Part shown: positions 37,944 to 61,721 of the stretch, one piece after another
How positions within the stretch are numbered: position 1 is the first letter of the stretch
Layout: every line of letters begins with the position of its first letter
Assembly: GCF_003633685.1 (NCBI RefSeq)
Contig: NZ_RBKT01000001.1
Coordinates: 1,054,001-1,118,000 of the forward strand
Length of the DNA: 64,000 nt
Reading direction: 5' to 3'
Source of the DNA: Micromonospora pisi
Lineage (GTDB): Bacteria > Actinomycetota > Actinomycetes > Mycobacteriales > Micromonosporaceae
Translations under genes and position numbers: made by a program
Notes under the pieces: generated by a model
Seen by the model: only the letters and a program-made list of their open reading frames with translations
Told to the model about the DNA's origin: nothing
The model's database searches: none

Positions 37944-38249
37944 TCAGGCGGAGCTGCTGGACGCGGTGATCTGCTCGTCCATGGTGCGCAGCTGAACGGT
38001 GATGTTATGAAACTGCTGGGCGAATGATCGGATGCTCTCGATCGCCGCGGTCAACTCGGTGTTGAAGGTCTGGTACTGACCGCTGAGCGTGGGACTGGAC
38101 TTCTGCAACCACAGGCCTCCGTCGCTGGTGAGCAACTGGGACACCGCGGCGAGCAAATCCTCCAACCGGGGCACGGTCTGCGTGACGGCCAGGTTCAGCT
38201 GGTCGTTGACCAACTGCACTTTGGCGAAGTCGACGGTGATGTTGGGCAT
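37944..38249 (-). CDS. WXG100-like small T7SS protein, copy 2 (GGLW motif)
   Basis: A 101-aa protein, MPNITVDFAKVQLVNDQLNL at the N-terminus, with the same turn as its partner (SDGGLWLQKSSPTLSGQYQ) and a second helix ESIRSFAQQFHNITVQLRTM. The ATG at 38249 has a GGAG 10 nt upstream; an extension to 38339 looks non-coding. Between the candidate substrate gene (23 nt upstream) and copy 1. Predicted partner of copy 1 in a four-helix bundle. Confidence 0.8.
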   Translation of the reverse strand: MPNITVDFAKVQLVNDQLNLAVTQTVPRLEDLLAAVSQLLTSDGGLWLQKSSPTLSGQYQTFNTELTAAIESIRSFAQQFHNITVQLRTMDEQITASSSSA

Positions 38250-38272
38250 GGCGCTGCTCCAAAGGAGGTTGG

Positions 38273-39286
38273 TCAGATGGTGACGGTGGTGTACGGCAGG
38301 TAGTCGTCCTCGGGTGCCTCTTCGGACACCAGGGTCCACTCCCCGGTCTTCGGGTTGCCGTTGTAGACCTTTGTGCCGTCCGGGCCCACCACCGTCTTGG
38401 TGCCGCTGTCCGGCCCGGTCACCACGATGTCGGTCGTGGTGGTCCCACCCTCGTGGTCGACGGTGACCTGATGCGATCCGCCGTCGGCCCTCGGGGTGAC
38501 GGTGCTGGTGGTGGTGCCCTCACTGGTGGTGGAGGTCACCACGAACGAGCCGTCGTCGTTGGTCTTCTTCTCAATCTTTTCCTCGGTTCCGTCGGCATGG
38601 GTGATGGTGGAGGTGTAGTCGATGACGTCGGTCCTCCCGTCGCCGTCGGTGTCGCGGTAGGTGAACTCGGTCTTCTCGGTGTAGGTCAGCCCGTCACCTG
38701 AGGTCACCGTGGTGGTCTCGGAGATGACGTTGCCGTCGTCGTCCAGGACCGCCGTGGTGTCGTTGCTGCCCACCGGCGAGGTCCCGTCGATGGCGGTGGG
38801 CGCATCTCCCGGCTTAGGCACCGGGTCTCCACTCCACACCGGCACCGAACCGTCGACCAGGTTGCCGTCCTTGTCGTAGTACTGGAAGGTGATCTCCCGG
38901 TCCTTCAGATCGAGGTAACGCTCGTATGCGGCGGTGTCGGCCTGCCAGCCGCTGATGTTCGCCCGCAGCCGGTCCAGGTTGACCTTGCCGGCGATGTCGG
39001 CATCCAGGTCGAAATAGGCCTTGGCGATGCCGTCGAAGGTGTCGGCCAGCTCGTCGAGCAACTCCATGGAGTCCTTGAACGGGGTGTGGCAGGCGGAGAA
39101 GAAGGCACTCAGCGTCGCGTACAGCGTCGAGCTGCCGACCTGGCTGGAGTCGACGACCTCCCCGTCGGAGGTGACGATCGCCCGACGAGAGCCGGTTTCC
39201 ACATCAAACTGGATTTTGCCTTTCAGCTCGCGCAGGCTGCCCGCGAGCTTGTGCAGCAGCGCGTAGTCGAGCACCAGGTCGGCCAT
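38273..39286 (-). CDS. Candidate T7SS substrate: helical N-terminus plus acidic beta-repeats
   Basis: A 337-aa protein from ATG 39286 with a GGAGGG site. The first ~145 residues are helical and WXG-like in layout (MADLVLDYALLHKLAGSLRE, helices to residue ~140). The rest is a Thr/Asp-rich array of short beta hairpins (VTSGDGLTYTEKTEF, GSFVVTSTTSEGTTTS, HEGGTTTTDIVVTGP) including a DxDxDG calcium-binding-type loop, DTDGDGRTD. No signal peptide, Trp/Tyr near the C-terminus. First gene of the operon transcribed from the divergent ECF-type promoter. A likely surface or secreted product of this system; function unknown. Confidence 0.65.
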   Translation of the reverse strand: MADLVLDYALLHKLAGSLRELKGKIQFDVETGSRRAIVTSDGEVVDSSQVGSSTLYATLSAFFSACHTPFKDSMELLDELADTFDGIAKAYFDLDADIAGKVNLDRLRANISGWQADTAAYERYLDLKDREITFQYYDKDGNLVDGSVPVWSGDPVPKPGDAPTAIDGTSPVGSNDTTAVLDDDGNVISETTTVTSGDGLTYTEKTEFTYRDTDGDGRTDVIDYTSTITHADGTEEKIEKKTNDDGSFVVTSTTSEGTTTSTVTPRADGGSHQVTVDHEGGTTTTDIVVTGPDSGTKTVVGPDGTKVYNGNPKTGEWTLVSEEAPEDDYLPYTTVTI

Positions 39287-39329
39287 CGGGCAACCCTCCT
39301 CCAGCTCGTCGACATGTGCCGTCTGTGAG

Positions 39330-39394
39330 GTTCGACGCGGCCGGGGCGGTGAGCGGTTCACCGTGAACCTCCGTGCGGGTGCGTCGCGTCGAAC
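39330..39394. promoter_or_regulatory. Back-to-back ECF-type promoters (TGAACC-N17-CGTC, both strands)
   Basis: Plus strand: TGAACC at 39364-39369, 17-nt spacer, CGTC at 39387-39390. Minus strand: TGAACC at 39360-39355, 17-nt spacer, CGTC at 39337-39334. The -35 boxes form the palindrome GGTTCAC-C-GTGAACC, and the -10 regions form an outer dyad GTTCGACGCG/CGCGTCGAAC; both are centred on 39362. The motif resembles the mycobacterial SigL promoter (TGAACC-N16/17-CGTGTC, from memory). Likely driven by the ECF sigma factor at 55153-55713. Confidence 0.7.
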
Positions 39395-39429
39395 AGGACG
39401 ACGGTGTCCGGGGCGGCGGGAGGGGTGCG

Positions 39430-55119
<15,690 letters not shown>

Positions 55120-55152
55120 ACCGGTCGCCGGCCCCGGCCACACCGGGCGAGG

Positions 55153-55713
55153 TCAGTTCGGGGCGCTGCCGGTCACGCCGTGCCGACCCAACGCCCGCTG
55201 CAGCTCGCGGGCGGCGTTGTGGGTGCGTGACTTGACGGTACCCGGCGGTACGCCGAGCAGCCCGGCCACCTCACGGTGCGTACGGTCCTGGTAGTAGACC
55301 AGGAGCAAGGCCTCGCGGTGCACCGCCGAGAGGCTGCGCAGCGCCGGCTCCAGCATGGCCCGGTCCAGGGCGGCGTCGTACAGGCTGTCCGCCGGCTCCC
55401 AGACCGTGGCGGTGACGTCCTCGGCGACCTCGGCGGGGCGGGCCGCCATCCGTCGGGCCTGGTCGATGCAGAGGTTGTGGGCGACCCTGGAGAGCCATGC
55501 CTGCGGCGACCGGGCGCTGGCCACCGAGGCCAGGTTGCGCCAGGCCCGCAGCAGTGTCTCCTGGACCAGATCCTCGGCGCGGTGCGGATCGCCGGGGACC
55601 AGGCGCCGGGCGTACCGGTGCAGCGCCGGGCAGCTCTGCGGCACCAGCACCCGCTCGTACCAGGTGGCCAGGTCGGTCTGGGTCGGCTGAGGATCGCACT
55701 CGAGGGTCGTCAT
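55153..55713 (-). CDS. ECF-type RNA polymerase sigma factor
   Basis: A 186-aa sigma-70-family protein. Region 2: ALHRYARRLVPGDPHRAEDLVQETLLRAW, with the core-binding DLVQETLLRAW. Region 4: LSAVHREALLLVYYQDRTHREVAGLLGVPPGTVKSRTH. No zinc-finger anti-sigma gene is next to it. The ATG at 55713 has GAGG 6 nt upstream; MRYPMTT from 55725 is possible. Last gene of the SLT/mycosin/AAA operon, 32 nt after the AAA gene, and convergent (33 nt) to the giant gene. It most likely recognises the twin TGAACC-N17-CGTC promoters at 39330-39394. Confidence 0.9.
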   Translation of the reverse strand: MTTLECDPQPTQTDLATWYERVLVPQSCPALHRYARRLVPGDPHRAEDLVQETLLRAWRNLASVASARSPQAWLSRVAHNLCIDQARRMAARPAEVAEDVTATVWEPADSLYDAALDRAMLEPALRSLSAVHREALLLVYYQDRTHREVAGLLGVPPGTVKSRTHNAARELQRALGRHGVTGSAPN

Positions 55714-55745
55714 CGGATACCTCATCTCTGGCCGGACGAACCGCC

Positions 55746-58361
55746 TCAGGCAACCGAAGCGGCGGCGGGCACGTCGGACGCGGTCAGCCGCAACAGGTCG
55801 TCCGTCGACGGGTCGGCGAGGTCGGCCACCCGCTGCGCCTGGTGTTCGGTCATCCGCTGGAAGACCTGCCGCGCGGCGCGACCGTTGCCGAACCCGTGGC
55901 CGTGGTCCATCCCGGCGAAGAGGGCGTGTACGGCGGCACGCCCGTCGTCGGCGAGCCGGTACTCGTGCTGCCGGCACTGGACCTCGACGATGTCGGTCAG
56001 CTCGGTGGGCCCGTAGTCCTCGAAGGTCAACGTCCGGGAGAACCGGGAGGCCAGACCCGGGTTCGACGCGACGAAGCGGCCCATCTCCAGCGGGTACCCG
56101 GCCACGATCACCACCACGTCGTCCCGGTGGTCCTCCATCAGCTTGACCAGGGTGGCGACCGCTTCCTGCCCGAAGTCGTTGGTGTGCCCGGGCGGGACCA
56201 ACGAATAGGCCTCGTCGATGAAGAGCACCCCGCCGAGCGCCCGCCGGAAGACGGCCTGGGTACGGGGTCCGGTGTGCCCGACATACTCGCCGACCATGGT
56301 GGTCCGGTCGGCCTCGACCAGATGGCCGCGTTCCAGCATGCCCAACGCGGCGAGCAGCCGGCCGTAGAGACGGGCGACGGTGGTCTTGCCGGTGCCGGGG
56401 TTGCCGGCGAAGACCAGGTGTCGGCTCAGCGGCGGCGATGCCAGCCCAGCCTCCTGACGGCGGCGCACCGTCCGCATGAGTTTGACCTGGGCCTGTACGT
56501 CCTGCTTGACCCGGTCCAAACCGACCAGCGAGTCCAGCTCGGCCAGCAGTTCCGGCAGGTCGGCCTCGGTGGGTATGGCCACCTCGGCTACCGCGCCGGT
56601 CCCGGCCGGCGGGGTGCCGGCCACCGCGGGCGCAGCCGCTGCCGCCGGATCACCGGGGTGGCCGCCGGCGGCGAGCGCGGTCGGCGGCAACAACGACCTG
56701 GTCACCCCGGTCAGCCGGATCTCCTCAAAAGCCGGTTTGGCCCGCGGGTCCACGTCGACGTCGAGTTCGGTGTCCCGGATCCAGGCGCGGACGACGGCCG
56801 GCGTCGCCCCGGCACCGACATGGATCGCCGGGTACGCGCTGGCGGTGAACACACAGTCGACGTACCGGCCGCCGCCGCCCTCGGCGACGAACAGCGCGTT
56901 CTTCGCCCCGGCCGTGCACGACGTGGCCGTCACCTGCGGTTTCGCCCCGGTCCACACGACGATGCCGGAGCCCTCGGCGTCGCGCACCGCGCACCGTTCG
57001 ACGGTGCCCCCGCTGTCCTGCTCGAAGACGATTCCGGCGGTGCCCGCACGGTCGATCCGGCAGTCGGTCAGCTCCACGGTGGCGCCGACGCCGACCTGCA
57101 CGCCGGCCCGGCCGCTGGCGTCGACCACGCACCCGGTCAGCCGGACCGGCCGGTCCGCGCCCACGACCACCCCGTTGCGGTTCGCTGCCAGCACGGTGCC
57201 GGTGGCCGTCACCTCGGCACTGTCGGCGGTACTCAACCCGGCCAGCCCGCAGCCGTGCACCCAGCCCCCAACCAGTTCGGCGCGGCCTGCCCCGATGGCG
57301 TGCAGCCCGTGCTCCGCCGACGGCCCCACCCAGGCGCCGGTGGCGGTCAGCCGGCCGGCACCGCCGACGTGCAGCACGCTGTAGGTCGAGTCCCCGAGTA
57401 CGGTGTCGGTGAGCGTCACGGTGCCCTGGTCGGTGACAAAGAGCCCGTTGCCAGCGCAGCCGCGCACCGATCCGGCGACGACGCCGACCTCGGCCTCGTC
57501 CCGGCACACCAGGCCGGTCGCGCCCGTCCGGTCCACGTCGCAGCGGGTCAGCACCAGCTGCGACCGGTCGGCGGCGACGACGCCCGCGGCGGCCGGTGCG
57601 GTCAGCCGGCAGCCGGTCAGTTCCACCCGGGTGGTGCCGGAGGCGAAGACCGAGTCGCCACCGCTGCCGGAGACCGCGACGTCCCGCCCGGTGACCGACG
57701 CCGACTCCTCGGCGAGAATCCCGTTGCGGCCGGCCGCGACGACCGCGCCGCCGGCCAGCTCCAACCGGGCGCTACCGCGCGCCCGTACGCCGGAGCCGGT
57801 GACCGGGCCGATCCAGGTCTCGCGGAGCGTGACCTGCGCCGAGTCGCCAGCCACCACGCCGATGCCGTCGATGTCGGTGACGACACAGCGCTCGAGCAGG
57901 ACGACGGTGCCGCCGGTGGCGTACAGGCCGGCCAGCCGGGCACCCGTCAACCGACAGTCGCGCAGCACCGGGCGGGCCTGCCCGGTGACCTCGACCCGGC
58001 CGCCGTGCAGACCGCAGCCGACGAATTCGGCGCCGCCGTCCTCGATCCGCAGCAGCGGTTCCGCGGGGTCGGTACCGGTCAGCGTCAGGTCGGTCAGGGT
58101 CGCCGCGGCGGTGACCCGCACCGGGGTGCGCGGCACCAGCGACACGCTGCCCGGCCCCCGCTCGGCCCGCAGCCGCACCGCGCGGTCGACGAGCAGTTCC
58201 TCGTGGTAGAGACCCGGCGCCACCAGCACGGTCTGCCCGTCCGAGGCCGCCCGCAGCCCGGCTGCGATGCTCTGCGCGGCACCTCGTTGTCCGGGTGACA
58301 CCCGGACAACGTCCGAACCGGCGCCGGCCCGTCGGCCCCCGAGTACGCCCCGTACCATCAT
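55746..58361 (-). CDS. Right-handed beta-helix fused to EccA/CbxX-type AAA ATPase
   Basis: An 871-aa fusion. Residues ~30-590 are some twenty parallel beta-helix turns of the pectate-lyase fold, with a short-period pattern (for example GNGLFVTDQGTVTLTD, AGLSTADSAEVTATGT) but no catalytic-site residues I can identify. A Pro/Ala linker follows. Residues ~600-871 form an AAA+ domain of the CbxX/CfqX class: Walker A FAGNPGTGKTTVA (about residue 650), Walker B GVLFIDEAYSL, and sensor region IVAGYPLEMGRFVASNPGLASRF. EccA of standard T7SS has the same AAA class with a TPR N-terminus, so this may be its functional counterpart. ATGs at 58361 and 58358. Confidence 0.85.
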   Translation of the reverse strand: MMVRGVLGGRRAGAGSDVVRVSPGQRGAAQSIAAGLRAASDGQTVLVAPGLYHEELLVDRAVRLRAERGPGSVSLVPRTPVRVTAAATLTDLTLTGTDPAEPLLRIEDGGAEFVGCGLHGGRVEVTGQARPVLRDCRLTGARLAGLYATGGTVVLLERCVVTDIDGIGVVAGDSAQVTLRETWIGPVTGSGVRARGSARLELAGGAVVAAGRNGILAEESASVTGRDVAVSGSGGDSVFASGTTRVELTGCRLTAPAAAGVVAADRSQLVLTRCDVDRTGATGLVCRDEAEVGVVAGSVRGCAGNGLFVTDQGTVTLTDTVLGDSTYSVLHVGGAGRLTATGAWVGPSAEHGLHAIGAGRAELVGGWVHGCGLAGLSTADSAEVTATGTVLAANRNGVVVGADRPVRLTGCVVDASGRAGVQVGVGATVELTDCRIDRAGTAGIVFEQDSGGTVERCAVRDAEGSGIVVWTGAKPQVTATSCTAGAKNALFVAEGGGGRYVDCVFTASAYPAIHVGAGATPAVVRAWIRDTELDVDVDPRAKPAFEEIRLTGVTRSLLPPTALAAGGHPGDPAAAAAPAVAGTPPAGTGAVAEVAIPTEADLPELLAELDSLVGLDRVKQDVQAQVKLMRTVRRRQEAGLASPPLSRHLVFAGNPGTGKTTVARLYGRLLAALGMLERGHLVEADRTTMVGEYVGHTGPRTQAVFRRALGGVLFIDEAYSLVPPGHTNDFGQEAVATLVKLMEDHRDDVVVIVAGYPLEMGRFVASNPGLASRFSRTLTFEDYGPTELTDIVEVQCRQHEYRLADDGRAAVHALFAGMDHGHGFGNGRAARQVFQRMTEHQAQRVADLADPSTDDLLRLTASDVPAAASVA

Positions 58362-58392
58362 CCACCCCCGCCAGACACCGTCGGTCCGGTGC

Positions 58393-59988
58393 TCACGGCT
58401 GCCCGCTGCGCACCAGGTGGTCCGCGTCATCGGGGCGGCCGGCGAACGGGTCGTCGGCCTGTTCCACGGCCAACCGACGCCGCGTGCGTGCCGTCCGGTA
58501 GCGGCCCCAGAGCCACCCGGCCGCGAGTAGCGTCCCGATCGCGGCGAGCACCGCCAGCACCGCGGGCCAGGAGACCGGCTGGCTACGCCCACTCCGTTCG
58601 ACGACCGTGCCGGGCAGCTCGCCGTCGACCAGCGGGCGGATCACCGCAGCGTACGGGTCGAGCCGCCCGACGCTCCCCTGACCGGCGTCGGCTCCCCGCG
58701 CGGCGGTGCTGATGAGCTGCCGGCCGATCTGTCCCGCGGAGAATCCGGGGTGGGCGGAGCGGACCAGGGCTGCCGCGCCCGCGACGAAGGCGGCGGCGTA
58801 CTCCGTACCGGTGGCGACGTAGGACCCGGTACCGACCGCTCCGATGCTGCGGACTTCGGTTGCCGGCGCGAGCAGATCCACCGATCCGACCGGGTAGTCG
58901 CTGGTCGGCCGCTGGTCGCGACGAAGGCCCCCGACGCGGACCAGGCCCTCCGCCGGGGCCACGGTGGACTTTCCGGCCGGGGCCGGCGCCACCACGAGTA
59001 CATCCCGGCCGATCGCCTCGTCGACCGCCGAGCGGACCGTGCGGTCGGTGACGTCGACGGACGCGCCGAGCAGGATCACCTTCGCCCCGGTGGCCACCGC
59101 GACCTGGATGGCGGTCACGGCCGCCGGTGGGCTCGCCGCGACGCCCCGGTCCACCAGCCGCACCGGAATGATGACAGCCTTCGGCGCCACCCCGACCTGC
59201 GCGCCGCCGGCCCCGTCGTCGGCGGCGACGATGCCCGCCAGTGCGGTACCCGAGCCGACGCAGTCGGTGTCGCCCAGGCCGTTGCCGGAGACGATGTCCG
59301 CGCCCCGTCCGAGCCGGTCGCCGAGTTCCGGCCGACCCGCCGCCACACCCGAGTCGATGACCGCCACCCGGACACCGGCACCGGTGGTGGTCCGCCACAC
59401 CCGCTCCGGAGCCACCAGGCGCTGGCCCCAGGTCGAGTTGTCCGGTGGGGCGGCGACAATGGTCGGCCGACAGTGGGAGCGGTCGGAGACCGGGGAGCCG
59501 GAACCCGTCGGCCGGCCGGCGCCGGGTTGCGGTCCAACGGGGACACCGGGCGTCTCGCCCCGCCCCGGTGCGCTACCCGGATTGGCCGCCTTGGGCGGGC
59601 TCGGCGTCGCCGCCGCGCTGGGCAGCACCCCGTGCCGCAGGCCGGTGCCGATCGCGTCCCAGGGCAGCACGAGGTGCCAGCCCCCGTTCAGCCGCCCGGG
59701 ATCGGTCAGTCGGCCACCGTCCGGCTGCCGGCGACCGGTGTTGAGCTCCAGGATCTCGCCGGCCCGCTCGGCGTCGCCGAGGAACCGGGCGGCGATGGTC
59801 CAGAGAGTCTCCGGCTTGCCCTGGTACGACGCCTGCACCGTGTAGTAGAGGACGTAGGGCTCGACCTCCGGACCAGCCGGCGCGGCCTGGGCGGCCCGGA
59901 ACTCCGTCACCGCGAGCGTGCTGGCCGCCGTCACTGCGGTGAGCGCCGCCAGCCCGGTCAGGGCCACCCGGGCCAGTGGCCCGGTCAC
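58393..59988 (-). CDS. Mycosin-like S8 protein lacking catalytic His and Ser (pseudoprotease)
   Basis: A 531-aa protein: signal/membrane helix (1-35), a LysM-like segment (YTVQASYQGKPETLWTIAARFLG, 49-71), Pro/Gly linker, an S8 subtilase domain (~185-440), a C-terminal membrane helix (~472-492) and a basic tail, as in mycosins (MycP) of T7SS. The Asp remains (VAVIDSGV, Asp212). The His block reads CVGSGTALAG (Ser246 where DGHGT is expected), and the Ser block reads ATGTEYAAAF (Glu396 where GTSxAAP is expected). The oxyanion Asn block is also altered. So it is likely inactive and structural. GTG start overlaps the SLT gene stop. Confidence 0.85.
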   Translation of the reverse strand: MTGPLARVALTGLAALTAVTAASTLAVTEFRAAQAAPAGPEVEPYVLYYTVQASYQGKPETLWTIAARFLGDAERAGEILELNTGRRQPDGGRLTDPGRLNGGWHLVLPWDAIGTGLRHGVLPSAAATPSPPKAANPGSAPGRGETPGVPVGPQPGAGRPTGSGSPVSDRSHCRPTIVAAPPDNSTWGQRLVAPERVWRTTTGAGVRVAVIDSGVAAGRPELGDRLGRGADIVSGNGLGDTDCVGSGTALAGIVAADDGAGGAQVGVAPKAVIIPVRLVDRGVAASPPAAVTAIQVAVATGAKVILLGASVDVTDRTVRSAVDEAIGRDVLVVAPAPAGKSTVAPAEGLVRVGGLRRDQRPTSDYPVGSVDLLAPATEVRSIGAVGTGSYVATGTEYAAAFVAGAAALVRSAHPGFSAGQIGRQLISTAARGADAGQGSVGRLDPYAAVIRPLVDGELPGTVVERSGRSQPVSWPAVLAVLAAIGTLLAAGWLWGRYRTARTRRRLAVEQADDPFAGRPDDADHLVRSGQP

Positions 59989-61721
59989 CAGTTGGCCCTT
60001 CGGATCAGTGCCCAGTCGTGGTCGTCGTTGGCCTGGCAGCTGAACACCTCGATCCTGGCCTCCAATCCACCAGTCCCATATCCGCCGGTGACGTCCAGGC
60101 AGAGGTTCGAGGCGGTGTTGATAACCCGGTAGAACTGGCCCTTGCCGGACTTCACCGTCGGCTGCAGCCGCCAGTACTGGTTCTCGTCGTCGAAGCAGCC
60201 CGTCTCGTACACCCCCGTCGCCAGCGAGACCGAGCTGGTGCCGGGCAGGTCAAGGCAGTACTGGGAGGTGACGCTGCGGATCCAGTACAACTGGTTGCCG
60301 GCGCCGTCGACCCGACGCGGGACGAAGGCGTACTCCTGGTTGTCGGGGGTGTGCGGGGAGCAGAGGTTCTGGTGGACCGTCCCGTCGCGCGGCCCCGGGC
60401 CGGTCCCCGGAATGTCCAGGCACATCTTGGTGGCGAAGTTGTAGATGAAGTACGGCCCGTACGAACGGTTGTCTGCGGCGACATCCTTGGCATTGACCGG
60501 TGGCTGGTCGGAACCGTTCTGCGCCGGGGTGCTCGGTTGAGTCGGCTTCGGCGAAGACGGTTTGGCCGGCGCGGTCGTCGCACCGGTTGTCGAGCCGGGG
60601 GTCCGCTCGGGCGCGGCGGTCGGGCTCTTCGACGGGCCGGCGGGCCGGGTCGGCGGTAGACCCTTGGCGTACTCGGTCTCGAAGCGGCCCACCTGCTCCG
60701 TCAGCGCGGTGATCCGTTCAACGCCCGGCACGTCGGCCAGCGAACGGATCGTCGGGTCGCCGCGCAGGAACGCCGCCAGCGCGAGCGGGTAGTCGTCCGG
60801 GCCGGTGCCGGGTACGGCTTCCAGCAGCGCGCACATGGTCTCGCCGAGGGCCGGCACCGCCGAGGCGGGCGTCCACGGCGAGGCCTCCGCCGACGGCCGC
60901 ACGTAGGCGACCCACACCTGGGGCAGGAACTGCGCGATGCCCTGCTCGCCGGTCGGGCCTAGCCGCTGCGGGTCGAACGCGGAGGTGGCCATCAGCTGCG
61001 CGGCGACCCGGGCCGGCGGCAGCTGTGGGCAGACGGCCCCGGCGGCCCGGATCAGTTGCAGGTACTCGTCGGGCACCGGCAACGGCGTCGCCGCTTCGGC
61101 GACCCGCTCCGCCACCATCGGCGGGGTGGTCTCGGGCACCGCGTCACCGCTGCCGCCGAAGGCCGGCTGCAACGCGTACCAGATGGCGTACCGTTCCACG
61201 GTGTCGACGTACTCGAGGGCGCCGGTCGGTACGTCGCCAGCCTCGACGACCGGCTCCACGCCGACCCGATGCGCCGCCAGCGCCAACTGCCACCGGTCAC
61301 CGTCGAGCTTGAGCACCCGGATCTGGCCGACCAGTTGACACATGTGGTGGGCGAGCGCAATGACGCTGGCCTCCCGGTCACTTGGGGGCGCCCCGTCCCA
61401 CGGCGCCCATTTCTGCCACACGGTCGGCACGAGCCCGGCGGTGCCCTGCGCTCCGACGGCCCGCACCGCCTCGACCGGGGTGGCGGAGAACCGGGAGGCG
61501 GCCATCACCTGGCCGGCCAGCCGCGCCGGAGTCAGGGTGGGGCATGCCGTAGCGGCCTCGGTCAGCAGCCGTACATCGGCGTCGGAGACCCGGGCGCCGG
61601 GCAGCGGCTGCCCGGCATCGGCCGGGCGAGGGGCCACAGACGCGGTCAGTGTGACCATCGCGGCCAGCCCCAGGGCTGTTCCCACGAGCAGCCTGTGGCC
61701 GGTCCTTCCTGACATGCTCAT
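59985..61721 (-). CDS. Exported protein with two degenerate SLT domains and a ricin-type lectin
   Basis: A 578-aa secreted protein. Signal peptide (1-37, ending ADAG); two lytic-transglycosylase-like repeats (residues ~45-155 and ~215-330), with SLT glycine-glutamine motifs AQGTAGLVPTVW and EQGIAQFLPQVW; Pro/Ser/Thr linker; three beta-trefoil repeats (KMCLDIPGT, QYCLDLPGT, NLCLDVTGG). The catalytic Glu of SLT enzymes, expected in an ES-F motif, is replaced by Ala75 (AASRF) and Thr246 (ATSAF), so peptidoglycan cleavage is doubtful and binding more likely. First gene of the mycosin/AAA/sigma operon. Start ATG 61721 preferred; GTG 61754 possible. Confidence 0.75.
   Translation of the reverse strand: MSMSGRTGHRLLVGTALGLAAMVTLTASVAPRPADAGQPLPGARVSDADVRLLTEAATACPTLTPARLAGQVMAASRFSATPVEAVRAVGAQGTAGLVPTVWQKWAPWDGAPPSDREASVIALAHHMCQLVGQIRVLKLDGDRWQLALAAHRVGVEPVVEAGDVPTGALEYVDTVERYAIWYALQPAFGGSGDAVPETTPPMVAERVAEAATPLPVPDEYLQLIRAAGAVCPQLPPARVAAQLMATSAFDPQRLGPTGEQGIAQFLPQVWVAYVRPSAEASPWTPASAVPALGETMCALLEAVPGTGPDDYPLALAAFLRGDPTIRSLADVPGVERITALTEQVGRFETEYAKGLPPTRPAGPSKSPTAAPERTPGSTTGATTAPAKPSSPKPTQPSTPAQNGSDQPPVNAKDVAADNRSYGPYFIYNFATKMCLDIPGTGPGPRDGTVHQNLCSPHTPDNQEYAFVPRRVDGAGNQLYWIRSVTSQYCLDLPGTSSVSLATGVYETGCFDDENQYWRLQPTVKSGKGQFYRVINTASNLCLDVTGGYGTGGLEARIEVFSCQANDDHDWALIRRANW

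Noticed and set aside
38261-38278. AAAGGAGG followed by ATG on the plus strand
   Set aside because: It gives only an 8-codon frame and lies within the minus-strand substrate operon; chance match.
39373-39429. Earlier GTG start of the giant gene at 39373
   Set aside because: It lies inside the predicted -35/-10 region, upstream of the expected transcript start, and encodes an Arg/Gly-rich stretch without homology look; GTG 39430 has a better ribosome site.
58393-59988. Reading the altered mycosin active site as a sequencing error
   Set aside because: His and Ser blocks are both changed by whole codons without frameshift, and surrounding residues are also diverged, so true sequence drift is more likely.
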